A stretch of DNA of 64,000 nt from NCBI RefSeq assembly GCF_002104995.1, contig NW_024468250.1, forward strand, positions 1,116,001-1,180,000, read 5' to 3'. The stretch comes from Linderina pennispora (taxonomy: Eukaryota > Kickxellomycota > Kickxellomycetes > Kickxellales > Kickxellaceae). The translations under genes and the position numbers were made by a program. Below are positions 47,470 to 58,075 of the stretch, piece by piece. Each line of letters begins with the position of its first letter. Position 1 is the first letter of the stretch. The notes under the pieces were generated by a model. It did no database searches. It was given only the letters and a program-made list of their open reading frames with translations, and was not told the origin of the DNA.

Positions 47470-47781
47470 ATGCCTTTTCGTGTCAATTTCGCAATTTCGA
47501 GGTCTGCATTTGCAAACCCCCCTCTCTACACAACCTCAATTTCACCAAAATTCCCCTTCACAGCGGCAATGATTGACCCGGCCAAGATTATCGAGAACGC
47601 GAAGAAGTCGAACATTAAGGACCCGTGGGCGCGGCGCGAGGCCTGGCGCAGCCACCCGTCCTTTTCCAAGATGGCCCAGCTCCGGGGCATGTTCCCGGGA
47701 CTCGGAATCGCCACGGGTCTGTTTGCCGTGTACTGTGTGTACGACCACTTTGCGGCCAAGCCCAGCGACAAGCACCACTAG
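47470..47781 (+). CDS. NDUFB3: NADH dehydrogenase (complex I) B12 subunit, NDUFB3
   Basis: The frame from ATG 47470 encodes 103 residues; an internal ATG at 47569 would give 70 residues, closer to the family length. The core reads KDPWARREAWRSHPSF and MFPGLGIATGLFAVYCVYDHF, matching the NDUFB3 pattern (W-x-x-x-E-A-W-R, then one membrane helix after a Pro-Gly-Leu-Gly turn). NDUFB3 is a single-pass accessory subunit in the membrane arm of complex I. The 33-residue N-terminal extension (MPFRVNFAISRSAFA) is basic and could be a cleavable targeting signal, which is unusual for this subunit, or it could be untranslated leader with an unused ATG. Confidence 0.85.
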   Translation: MPFRVNFAISRSAFANPPLYTTSISPKFPFTAAMIDPAKIIENAKKSNIKDPWARREAWRSHPSFSKMAQLRGMFPGLGIATGLFAVYCVYDHFAAKPSDKHH

Positions 47782-48319
47782 ACGGCAAGCTTGCTAGGCA
47801 CACCCCCAAACCCCTTGTTCTATTACACATACACTGGCTTTAAAAAAAAAGTAAAAAATTGCACGCTTCCTTTCATGTCACAATGGCCGAGGTGCACAGG
47901 CCAGCCCGCATGCTGCTGTGGATATGGACTGGCAGTGCCGGACACACCGCCGGTGGTGCAGCAGTCACAGCTCGACTCGGACTGATCAGAGCCAGCGGGC
48001 CAGCTCTGTGATTTTCTCCGTTCCGCGCGTGACACGCCCGGCGTGTGGGAACATTTTACACGATGGAGCAACCAGTTCCCACGGCAGCGTCAGGCAGGCC
48101 AACCGCTCTCGGAGCAATTCGCCATTCCCACCCTCGGACGACAAAAGAATTGGCAGTGGGTTGTCTTTACAATGCGGGCACAGGCGGAGACAAAGCGAGG
48201 CAGGCAGGCGGATACATAAACAAGGCAGCTCATGCCTCTTCTCTCGCCTTTCTCTCGCTGCTTACATCTGCCCCCTCGCTTTTACTCACCCCTGTTCTTT
48301 TTATACACATATCGACACC
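47782..48319 (+). other. Intergenic region upstream of DBT
   Basis: About 540 bases. The frame of DBT is open through it but lacks presequence or domain features. It contains an A8 run near 47845 and, just before the DBT ATG, CTTTTTATACAC. Confidence 0.4.
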
Positions 48320-49876
48320 ATGTTTGCTTTTCGCACAGCCGCCAAGCGCGCTCTCCTGCTGCGGCCTGCTCCCCTTGTTGCCAAAGCGTCTAGATCACAC
48401 CGCAGCCTGGCCACGCTCTCGCTGCCCAAGCACGTAGCGGCGCCCCGTTCGCTCCGGTACCGTGGTCTGCAAACATCGCCGGCCCTCGCAAAGACCATCA
48501 GCTACAACCTGGCTGACATCGGCGAGGGCATCACAGAGTGCGAGATCATCCAGTGGTTCGTGAAGCCTGGCGATAAGGTCGCGCAGTTTGACAAGATCTG
48601 CGAGGTCGCGTCCGACAAGGCCACAGTAGAGATCACGTCAAGGTACGATGGCGAGGTGGTCAAGCTGTACTACAGCGACAACGAGATCGCGCTGGTCGGC
48701 AAGCCGCTCGTTGATATCAAAATGGACGGCGAGGGCCCTGCCGAGGCTAGCGTAGAGGAGGCGGCAGCCGAGGAGACCGCCGCCGAGAAGCAGCCCAGCC
48801 AGGCGGCTCCCAGCACACCTGTGGATCAGCCGACGCAGACGGCTTCGGCGCAGCCGCACGACTATTCGGCCTCTCGCACCAACGACGTCGTGTATGCTAC
48901 GCCGGCTGTGCGTCGAATTGCGCGTGAGCACAGCGTTGATCTGAAGTTTGTCCCAGGCACCGGTAAGGAGGGCCGGATCCTAAAGGACGATGTGCTCCGG
49001 TTCGTCAACAACGGTCCTCCTGCAGTGCCTACTGCAGCCCAGACGCCGGGTGCCCCGACTCCCGGCGCCATCCAGACATCCCCCTCAGCCACGTCCTCGC
49101 ATGCGCCGCTCTCCAGTGCGTCGGCTGTGGTCACTGGGACCGACCGCGAGCAGTCGCTGACGCCGATCCAGCGAGCCATGTTCAAGAGCATGACTGAGTC
49201 GCTGGGCATCCCGCATTTCCGGTTCAAGGACGAGATCGAGCTGGATGCGCTGATGCAGGCACGCACGCGCATCAACAGCTACCTGGGCAGTGACGCCGAC
49301 GCCCCGATCACCAAGCTCTCGTACATGCCATTCTTCATCAAGGCCACATCACTGGCGCTTGCCAAGTACCCGATCCTGAATGCCAAGGTCATCAATGACG
49401 GAGCGCCGAGGCTGCTGTACCGCGCAGCGCACAATATCGGCGTGGCCATGGATACGCCGGGCGGCCTGATCGTGCCGAACATCAAGAACGTGCAGACAAA
49501 GTCGCTGATCGAGATTGCTGCCGAGCTGCAGCACCTGGTCAACAAGGGCAAGAGCGGCGCCATCAGCGGCGCTGATCTGAAGGGCGGCACTTTTACCTTG
49601 TCCAATGTCGGCATGATTGGCGGGACATATCTAAGCCCGGTTGTCGTCAGCTCGGAGGTCTGCATCGGCGCCATCGGCAAGACCCAGCGCCTGCCGCGCT
49701 ACGAGTCGGTGGTCGAGGACGGTAGGGTCGTGGAGAAGGTCGTGCCCAAGCATATTCTTGTTGCCAGCTGGTCCGCCGACCACCGCGTTATCGACGGCGC
49801 CACCATGGCACGCTACGCAACCCTGTTCAAGCAGCTGATCGAGCACCCGGAGATCATGCTGGCCAACCTCAAGTAA
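48320..49876 (+). CDS. DBT: Branched-chain 2-oxoacid dehydrogenase E2 (lipoamide acyltransferase)
   Basis: A 518-residue, intronless protein starting at ATG 48320. Residues 1-55 are a basic, Ser/Leu-rich mitochondrial presequence. The lipoyl domain (59-135) carries EVASDKATVEI with the lipoylated Lys100. After an Ala/Glu-rich linker comes the peripheral subunit-binding domain (192-229, ATPAVRRIAREHSVDL to GRILKDDVLRFV), a Pro/Ala linker, and the catalytic domain ending in SADHRVIDG (His488, Asp492). The lipoyl-domain start SYNLADIGEGITECEIIQWF and the catalytic domain IPHFRFKDEIELDAL identify the branched-chain (DBT) rather than the pyruvate or 2-oxoglutarate E2. The enzyme transfers branched acyl groups to CoA in valine, leucine and isoleucine breakdown in the mitochondrial matrix. 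Confidence 0.94.
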   Translation: MFAFRTAAKRALLLRPAPLVAKASRSHRSLATLSLPKHVAAPRSLRYRGLQTSPALAKTISYNLADIGEGITECEIIQWFVKPGDKVAQFDKICEVASDKATVEITSRYDGEVVKLYYSDNEIALVGKPLVDIKMDGEGPAEASVEEAAAEETAAEKQPSQAAPSTPVDQPTQTASAQPHDYSASRTNDVVYATPAVRRIAREHSVDLKFVPGTGKEGRILKDDVLRFVNNGPPAVPTAAQTPGAPTPGAIQTSPSATSSHAPLSSASAVVTGTDREQSLTPIQRAMFKSMTESLGIPHFRFKDEIELDALMQARTRINSYLGSDADAPITKLSYMPFFIKATSLALAKYPILNAKVINDGAPRLLYRAAHNIGVAMDTPGGLIVPNIKNVQTKSLIEIAAELQHLVNKGKSGAISGADLKGGTFTLSNVGMIGGTYLSPVVVSSEVCIGAIGKTQRLPRYESVVEDGRVVEKVVPKHILVASWSADHRVIDGATMARYATLFKQLIEHPEIMLANLK

Positions 49877-49931
49877 GAACAGACCTAGAGTATCTATATT
49901 CCAAGAAAAAACATATCTTAGATCCTGCTGC

Positions 49932-51449
49932 TCATGATAGGAGGAACTTGTTGTTCTCGTAAAAGTCCAGCATCGGGTTCTCGCCCGAGCGCGTGCGCGT
50001 CTTGTCCAGGTCGGCGTTCTCCTTGGCAAACTGCCTCTGCGTGCACACCCGCGACTTGCCGCCTCTCACTGCATCGTACATTCGGCTCAGCAGCTCAAAG
50101 TTGGTTGGGAAGAAGATATCGAACCACCCTGGCTGCACCAGATATGTCTCGCATGGCACCATGGCTCCAGAGAACCTCGTCTGCACCACCGGCGCATCGA
50201 CTGCATTCGGCACGGTGTCCGGCAATGTGAAGAAATCGCTGAGCACCAGCCGGTGGTGCGGGAAGTACTTGCTTAGGATCCTGCAGAACTGGAACGCCTG
50301 CGTCGGAATAAACTCGGCCTTGGTAAGGTTCGGTGGTAGTGGCAGCCAGTTGCGCAGTGTCCGGTAAGTGGATGACGGAATCGCCGGCGTCTTGTACGGA
50401 GGACTTGTAAGCGACGTGCGAACAGCAAGATAGTCGCGGATCAATGGATCGCTGATCCTCTCGTAGCATTCCTCGAACTCGCCATCGTCATAGACGCGCA
50501 CCATGGCCTGGTACGGCTCGCTGGTGTCAAAGTCGTAGCGCACCACGTCGTGAGCAAAATTGTCAATGACCTCCATGGCCACAAAGTAGCAGTGCTTGTC
50601 GACAACCTCGTCCCACTCAAACACCGATTTGTTGATAATCTTGACGTTGGTGTGCGGCACCTTGCGGTCGCGTGTCTGCTGGCTGAGCTGGTGCCGAACA
50701 AGCTTGGAGCTGATCTCGATCAAATTGTACTCCATGCTGGCATAGATCTCGGGCTCGGTATCGCGCACATAGTCGAGGATGTTCATCATCAGCGTGCCGT
50801 TACCACCGCCCATTTCGAACACTGTCAGCGGCTCGCTATGCTTCCCTGTCCCGACATCCCGCTTGTACTGCTTCACGATATGGCTAGCCACCGAGTACCC
50901 GTACCAGGGCTTCAGAATCTCGGTCGGCGTGTGCCACAGCTGCTTCGGGATGTTGCGCACATCGTCCAGCTCACGCTCGATCTCCTCGTACTGCCTCCCG
51001 ATCGTCTTTAGCAGATCGGCTGAGTCGCGCAACTCGCCAAACGGGTACGGTGTTGGCGGCGAGAAAATCAGTGCCTGCTTGGAAAAGTACCCGTACGAAG
51101 GGTTGTAGAGCGAGTCGTGGATGAAATCGCGGGTCAGCATCAGTACGTTCTTGGGCGGCTTTGCGAACTTTTGCGCACAGTATGCTGCGTCTACACGCTT
51201 GTAGGGGATGCTCGGATCGGCCGTCGTTGTGGGCATGCGCAGAATCTCCTGGGTCGTCTCCAGGTACCCCTTGAACGGCACTGCCGGAAGTTCCTGCTCC
51301 TTGAGCTTCTTGGGCTCCTTCTTGGGCTTCCTAATGGGCTTCTTGGTTGACATGTTCCGCAAGCCGGATCGGGCAACTGCCGATGCATTAACCTTCAGCG
51401 CCGATTGCCGCCACACCCTGCTGCTGGCCGTCGCCACAAACGATGCCAT
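49932..51449 (-). CDS. NDUFAF7: MidA/DUF185-family SAM-dependent methyltransferase (NDUFAF7-like), mitochondrial
   Basis: A 505-residue ORF with a Ser/Arg/Ala-rich mitochondrial presequence (residues 1-33) followed by a very basic stretch (KKPIRKPKKEPKKLKEQ). The DUF185 landmarks are TRDFIHDSLYNPSYGYFSK (108-124), the SAM-binding loop FEMGGGNGTL (211-220) and EYNLIEISSKLVRHQ. In animals NDUFAF7 dimethylates an arginine in complex I subunit NDUFS2 early in assembly. The sequence here has a long insertion between the first block and the SAM site, and resembles the fungal paralogue (yeast Ykl162c-type) as much as NDUFAF7 itself, so the symbol is tentative. It is tail to tail with DBT (55 bp between stops). 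Confidence 0.75.
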   Translation of the reverse strand: MASFVATASSRVWRQSALKVNASAVARSGLRNMSTKKPIRKPKKEPKKLKEQELPAVPFKGYLETTQEILRMPTTTADPSIPYKRVDAAYCAQKFAKPPKNVLMLTRDFIHDSLYNPSYGYFSKQALIFSPPTPYPFGELRDSADLLKTIGRQYEEIERELDDVRNIPKQLWHTPTEILKPWYGYSVASHIVKQYKRDVGTGKHSEPLTVFEMGGGNGTLMMNILDYVRDTEPEIYASMEYNLIEISSKLVRHQLSQQTRDRKVPHTNVKIINKSVFEWDEVVDKHCYFVAMEVIDNFAHDVVRYDFDTSEPYQAMVRVYDDGEFEECYERISDPLIRDYLAVRTSLTSPPYKTPAIPSSTYRTLRNWLPLPPNLTKAEFIPTQAFQFCRILSKYFPHHRLVLSDFFTLPDTVPNAVDAPVVQTRFSGAMVPCETYLVQPGWFDIFFPTNFELLSRMYDAVRGGKSRVCTQRQFAKENADLDKTRTRSGENPMLDFYENNKFLLS

Positions 51450-54107
51450 TTTCTACTGGTGTTTTTGCGGATGGTTGAGTCCGAGTCAGTGGGAGAGATG
51501 ATGATATTTGGTCATTTTTCGTCGCTACCCTGATCCGACCCCGCTGCCTTGGAGAGGGGCGCTTCGTTGCTGCCGATGTGGGTTATGGATTTGCACTGAT
51601 ATTCGATTATGCTGCTGCCTGATCCCCTGCGCTCTCTGAAACGAGTGTTTTGGAAGTATCAACAAGGGCCTTCATATGTACAGACTCTGGTCATTATTGA
51701 GCGTGTGCCCAAAATACACGTTGCCACATGATGCAGCGTGTGCCAGTGCCTTTGTGTGCCTAATAATCCATACACCCACCAGCCTCTACAATTGAGTCAG
51801 TTTGATATTCACAGGCAAATAGTACCAAACAAGCAGTATTCTTGGGATCACAATGATGGGGACTTTGGTTGAATACTGCGAGGCTAGAGAATCGATCGGT
51901 TTCGTTTGCTATCAAAAAAGCAATGTCCGGAAATCAGCACCCCTTGCACAATGTAGCCAACAATACAGTTTCTGACACTGTATAGGTGGCTGCCAGTTAA
52001 TGACGTCAAAGTGCTGTAAAAGCACTCGCTGGACATGCACGCATGGCAGCCCTCTCCCTCGCTTTCGCCAATACTCAAGCAGCTGGTATCCATCCAATAA
52101 TCGGCTCCTCGAATCAAATGCCGGTACATCATGAATACTAATGAAACATGGATACCCTCCAAAGCATGCAATATGGTATCCACCAAACTACAGCCACTTG
52201 CTGCAAGCTCTATGCGATCGGTCTACTGCTGGTAGTGGTACGCACCACCCATCTTCCAACAGCAATACAAGGGTCATGGCAGGTGTTTCCAAAAGCAAAT
52301 CAGCCTTCTCTCCATATCTACTTCAATGTACCACGGCCGTGCTACCACTATTCGGAATTGGTGCGTTGTCCGCATCGGACAAATCTAGCATCGAATCTCA
52401 TTTTTGGGGTTGGTGGGATTGGTCGCAGTTTGGTAGTTTGTCCGCCATGGTCTGCACATGCCAGCGCGTTCCATGGAAGCCACAAAACCCGACATAGCAG
52501 CAACAGCAGCAGCACTGGCTGCATAGAGCGATGAAATTGCTGGCCCGGTGCCATTGCATGTCTGGCAAGGGCTGCAGTGCATTGCTCCATTCTGCCATTG
52601 CCTGCGGGTAATAGCAGGGGCAAGCAATAGCGTGCTTACAGTTGAGCCTCAAATTGACCCCTCCCCATCAAAATATACAGCAGCCAACAGCCCAGTGTGT
52701 CTTGACTCCAGATTGGCCGGGGGCTACAGTCTAGGTAAAGAACACTATTCGTGCAAGGGACAATCTTGCCTGGAGCCCGGTGGCGGGCTATGGCTTGCGT
52801 CCCGGCTGGCGACACATGCCATTGCATAATTGGCAGCTCTTGCACCATGCCTTCCGCCAGGCATTCACACAGTCGGCTATCCCAGGAGACAGCTTCGCCG
52901 ACGTTGTGACGTGCCTGAGAGCTCTATGGGTGCGAATCTCCTGGGCTCGTGCACCGATCGCCTATGATGATGACATCAACCAATGCATTCCGGTGACGCG
53001 ATGTCAACGTCAACATGCAGCGCACGCATAACTGGGGAGGCGCCTCATCCTCATCAGAAAAAAAAGACACAAAGAACTAGTTCAGCCCAAAACGTGCGTT
53101 CCGAACTCTGGGGGCAATCCGAGAATGCGCAAGATGGCGATGAGATCGTCGAGGTGTCTGGCTGGTGGGATTCGCAGATGGCTTGAAATATGCGTGGTCG
53201 GTAGCCCAGGAAAAAAAAAGCGCTTTAAATATAGCTAGGCTTGGTTATGCTTGGTACCGGGCCCCGAAACTGCTGCGGACACCCAGTTCTGGTCGGTCAT
53301 GCAGGCGGAATCTAACTACAATATGGCTGTGGCGCACCGAAAACAACAACGGTCAGCAGCCTCTCCGTGGGCTTCTCAGAGGTATCGCCGGCCCCGGCTG
53401 TCCTAACATGGATACTGCGCAATGTCTACTTTCTACTGGCCATCCCCCTGCTCCCCGTGTTCACGCACACGGCATCATAAGGCCTGCTGGATGGACAAAG
53501 AAGGAAATAAGAAGTGGTTCGTTGCTGTGTAACCGGACGTGCCCAAGGGTGGCAACCCTTTGTGGCGCCACCGGGCTGTGGGAGCAGCAAATCTTGGTGT
53601 CTCACTGGGCGGGCTTGTTCATGGGCAGAACAAGGGGAGCGGCGATGGGAGGGATGGCCCAGCTTGGGCGTTTTATTTGCAAAAAAAAACAAATGGGCAA
53701 AGACCGACCTGTTTCTTGCAACTTTTTTGCCTGCCGTTTTGGCAGCCAACTTTAAAATGGCAGAAGGCAGCCTGCGAGCCAATCGAAACTACTGCCAGGA
53801 CAGAAAAGGGCTGTGAAGAGCCCTTCTAAGGGGAGGAGTGCAGACCCCCCTCGCTTTTTTTAATTCCTGGCCACCATGCGATTTAAAAGGGGAGAGCCAG
53901 GGCGCACCGAATTAAAAATGTGGGTCTACTCCTCTTTTTCCTTTTCTCGCCCTGCTACAATAAGCCTTTTTCTTGTCTGCTATCTTTCCATTTCAAATAC
54001 TTTATGGCTATCTCTGCTGACTAAACCACGAACAACAGCACCCACTCTAGAAGCACCCAACCCAACCCACAGCGCCTGCGCCCAGAGCCACTGTTGCATT
54101 TTCCCCC
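51450..54107. other. Long divergent region without a recognised gene
   Basis: About 2.66 kb between the methyltransferase start and glutamate-cysteine ligase. Open frames here (the longest is 53165-53755, plus strand) show no domain, splice or codon-bias support. There is a CAG-type microsatellite near 52497-52520, an A9 run at 53682 and pyrimidine-rich DNA at 53930-54100 that is probably the ligase leader. It may hold an unrecognised fast-evolving gene or non-coding RNA, but nothing I can support. Confidence 0.4.
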
Positions 54108-57100
54108 ATGACCCGTACCGAGATGCCCGCGTACTCGTGGCAGGAGATACTCCCGTGGATGGATGCCATTCGCAAGCAGGCCACGGACCAATTCATCGAG
54201 GCCTGGCGTGCATCGCAGAAGAACAAGGCAAAGGACTTTGTCTGGCACGAGACGGTAAGTGCGCTTCCATTAATAGCCAGGCTGGCGCTCGCCCCGGGCG
54301 CACACTGCAAGGGCAGCGGGGGGAGCAGAGGCATGGGCATGAAATCAGCCAGTTCCTGAACTCGCTCCGGGCTTCATTTGCCCTGCTCCTCATCGCCCTC
54401 CTTCCCAGCGATCATGCAGACTCATGACAGGTCATTCCTGTCAGCTGTGACCCCGTCCTGTTCGCGCCAATTTTATTTGCCCTTTCTATTCTGCCCTCTC
54501 CCTATTCTACCCTGCATGCAGCTAGCGGCAGACATGCGGTTTTTCCTCCCCCTCTACTCCCCACCACTGACGTAGTTTGCGCCCAAATCTGTTTTTCCCG
54601 TTATGGCCAGGCTCGTGGAAAGGCAAATGAAAATTTTTTGTCGCCATAAAATGACTTCTGTATTCAGGTTTTTTTTCCCACCTGCGTGGAATTTATCGCA
54701 CCATTTTTTCCCTTGGCATATACGGTAGATGGGGTATGTGGTGGTCAAGCGTGACGACGCAGCGAAGCGGGCCACACTGAGTCCGCGGGCTCCAGGCATA
54801 CTAGCCGACCTTGGATGCGAAGCTGATCCGTCGCTCAGGACGCTCCATCCGTACACCCAAAATAAGGATCGCGCGGGGCCTTCCCAGGACTTCTTCCGAA
54901 CCTGCTGGCGCCCAGCTCACGCCAAGTTTGCCATGAGATGTAAGTTCTGCCATGGGGCGACAAGGAAGGCGTAGCCCCTTCCTTTTTATGCCACTATTTG
55001 TGCCGCTCCCGTTCATAGCCGCCCTTTGTCGGCGGGGGCTGCAACATATCCCTTCCGCCGTATGCAGCTGCTCGGATGACCTTATGCGCTGCACGATGCA
55101 GCCCATCCCTCATCCATGAGGCAGTGGTGGTGCCCCCGCCCGGATGTGGCCGGAATGGCAGCTGCCTGTGTGCTGTGTGTTTCTGGCGATGCTCTTGCAC
55201 CCCATGACCTGCTTCAGTTGCTAGTTGTTTTTTTTTTTTCTTGCCTGTACACTGCCAAACAGCAACCGAAAATCTCGTGCCGATTTTCTGCTGCGAGCCG
55301 AAGCGGGCTCCCGCCACTCGCTCGCCTGCAGCATATGAAAGAGGAACGCCGCCTGCATACCTCAGCGAATACACCAGATGAGCTCCAAACAAAAGGCGAG
55401 TCTGCCCCAGCACCAATCGAATCCTACAGCGGCCTCCTTCCTTCCTTCCTGATCGAGGTTGGCTGGGCTTCGGACGACGAAGCGGTCGATCCGATTTACG
55501 CATTCTCTCCGTTCAAAGAGCAGGCAGCATTCAGCCAGGGGCGGGCGGTGCGTGTTTGCTGCCTGGCGTCATACATGCAGCGGCTAGGCATTGTCCGAGG
55601 CGAGATTCTGTGCATACAACGTGCACTATTTTTGGAGGGAGGGACGGCGGGACGGAGCGCCAAGAATGACATATGCGCTGTGTGCCTCTGTGCCCAGCGG
55701 CAGGGGATTGACATGCCATTGCTAATCAGAAATACACATGTGCGTGTTGTTTATTTTAGGCTCGCCGTACTATTTTCGCAACTTCTCGCTGAACCAACTT
55801 GTATACGAGCTGCCCGAGAGTCTAAGGAGCCGGCGCGAGGAAATCAAGAGCCGCCTGGCGCCCGACGAGATGCTGCTGTCCATCAGCCAGTTCCCGCTGC
55901 TGGGCGCCGGCTCGTACATTGAGGACCAGGGCTCGCTCGACGGACCGCTCCTGCACAGCAAGCTGCTGTCCGACGACACCCTCAATGCAGTGCCGCCATT
56001 CACCCTCGAGATCAACGGGATCAGCGATCGGCGCGGCGAGGTGCCGCTGACCAGCGTGCCTGTCTTCCACGATACCAACACGCCGTGGCCATTTGTCGAC
56101 CCGATCCTGGGCGCCTCCACGCCAGACCGCGCCAATGGCCGCGACTCCGCATGCATGCTCGGTGATGCGAAGCCGCAGGAGCTGCTGCCTGGGCCAAATG
56201 CGGCCAGCGGCGCTTCGGAAAACTTTGACAGTGACGCGGTGTGCCCCGAGGGCGAATCGACCGACAGCTGTCTGTTCCTGGACTCGCCGCTGTTTGGAAT
56301 CGGTAGCGGCGGCGTTCTGCGTGTCACAATGTGCGCTGCTGACCTCGAGGAAGCCCGCATCCTCTACGACAATCTGGCGCCAATGAGCGCTATCATGGTA
56401 CGTATTGCCCCTTTTGCTCTCAGACGAGAACAAAAAAAAAAAAAAAAACTCGGTGCTGGCGATTTCAGGCGAATGCTTGGCAGGTTCGCACACAGCCCCT
56501 CGAAAACAGCACAGTCCTGCTGTTGCTAACCAGAGCGGATTCTTGCTTCAATCTGTAGCTAGCCCTCACTGCTGCCACTCCAATCGTGCGGGGACACTTG
56601 ACCAACCGCGATTGCTACTGGAACACACAGTGCAGCGCTGTCGACGACCGCTCGGCCCAGGAACGCGGAATAGTGGTAGGTATCATCGGAAATCATCGGA
56701 TGGCTATGGCCCATCTCATGTCGCACATGCAGCACCAAGTCTTGGGCTGCCACAGTATTATCACTCGATACTAAACATGTTGCGCAAACACCAAAAACCG
56801 CACCTGCCTGTAGCCCATCACGACGGCCAAGGGCATGCTCCACAAGTCGCGCTTCGGCACAGTTGATGTTTTGCTCAGCCCCGGCCCACGCAGCGCCGAT
56901 CTGTCGTTCCGGCCGGAATTCAACGACGGCCAGTACATGTACGACGACAACTCGTACTGGAAAATGCGCGAGGGCGGAGTCGACGACCTGCTGGCCAAGC
57001 ATGTCTCGCGGCTGTTCATCCGCGACCTTCACTATGCCTCCGACCATCTCCTGCAGCAGACAAAGAAGGACAGCAAGGCCGAGTCGAACGGCCAGGAGCA

Positions 57101-57878
57101 CTTCAAGCGCTTCCTCGGATGCAACCGCCAGAACGTCTGCCTGTACCCGCCCAACATCAAGACCGGCAGCGGCTGGGAGGTCGAGTTCATGTCGCTCGAG
57201 GTCCAGCTGACCGACGAGGAGAACGCCGCGCTCATCACATTCATGGTCCTGCTGAGCCGCGCCATCCTGTCGTTCCGCCTCAACCTCTATTTGCCTATTT
57301 CGATGATGGACGAGAATACCGACCGCGCCCAGAGGGTCAATGCTGCCAAGGAGCAGGTGTTCCTGTTCCGCCGCGACCTGTACACGGGCCGCGACGGCAA
57401 GTCTGGCGGCTCCGGTAGGATCTGGCGCCGCATGGCTGCTGCCGCTGCCAAGGACGCGCCCGCTGCCAGGAGGGGCCAGTCGGGCTTCATGGTCAGGGAC
57501 CACCGCGCCCCGTCCTCGTCGACACTCGTCGACAGCCAGCCATACACCGCAGAGTACATTGAGCTGACGCTCGACGAGATCATGAACGGTGCGCCGCAGT
57601 TCCGCGTCGTCGGTCTCCTGAACGCCGTGCGCTCGTATCTGAGCTCCCTGCAGCTGGAGCTGGACGTCGAGATCAAGCTGCGCCAGCAGCTGAAGCTGAT
57701 CGAGAACCGTGCCAAGGGACAGACATCCACCCTGGCCGCGTACATAAGGGGCTTTGTGCAGAAGCACCCAGACTACCGCCAGGACTCGATCGTCCCGCCG
57801 TCTATTAACTACGACCTTATGCGCACGCTTCATGACATCGAGGACGGCAAAATCAAGGCGCCCGAGCTCCTGGGATAG
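54108..57878 (+). CDS. GSH1: Glutamate-cysteine ligase catalytic subunit (gamma-glutamylcysteine synthetase)
   Basis: Five exons are proposed: 54108-54254, 54729-54939, 55760-56397, 56559-56675 and 56814-57878, about 725 residues. Conserved blocks appear in order: VVVKRDDAA and WRPAHAKFAM (exon 2), RSRREEIKSRLAPDEM, DSPLFGIGSGGVLRVTMCA (exon 3), ALTAATPIVRGHLTNRDCYW and VDDRSAQERG (exon 4), and HKSRFGTVD, HVSRLFIRD, GWEVEFMSLEVQLTDEENAA, DEIMNGAPQF and KHPDYRQDSIVPPSINYDL (exon 5). Together they are diagnostic of the eukaryotic GCL family, which joins glutamate and cysteine in the first, rate-limiting step of glutathione synthesis. The exon 2/3 junction is uncertain: the conserved E-x-T-P-G segment before SPY is not encoded there (see findings). 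The gene has the longest introns in the window (474 and about 820 nt). Confidence 0.9.
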
Positions 57879-58075
57879 TTCGCCAGCCCCCCCCCACTGC
57901 ACCAGCATCTCTTATATTGATATCCACCCCACACACCCACACATCTCCACACATCTCCATCTGTCTATTTACCTGCAAGCATATGTTCTAACCACCTACT
58001 TCTGTCTTTTGTGCACTTAGTAACGAATTCAATACCCAATCCTCTTAGAAAAAAAAAAAACGTGAAATGAATACT

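Noticed and set aside
52490-52850. Two similar stretches starting ATGCCATTGCAT-type sequence in the gene-free region
   Set aside because: Similarity is short and imperfect and gives no repeat boundary or coding signal.
56559-57908. 449-codon minus-strand ORF over glutamate-cysteine ligase
   Set aside because: Antisense shadow of exons 4-5, which carry diagnostic GCL motifs.
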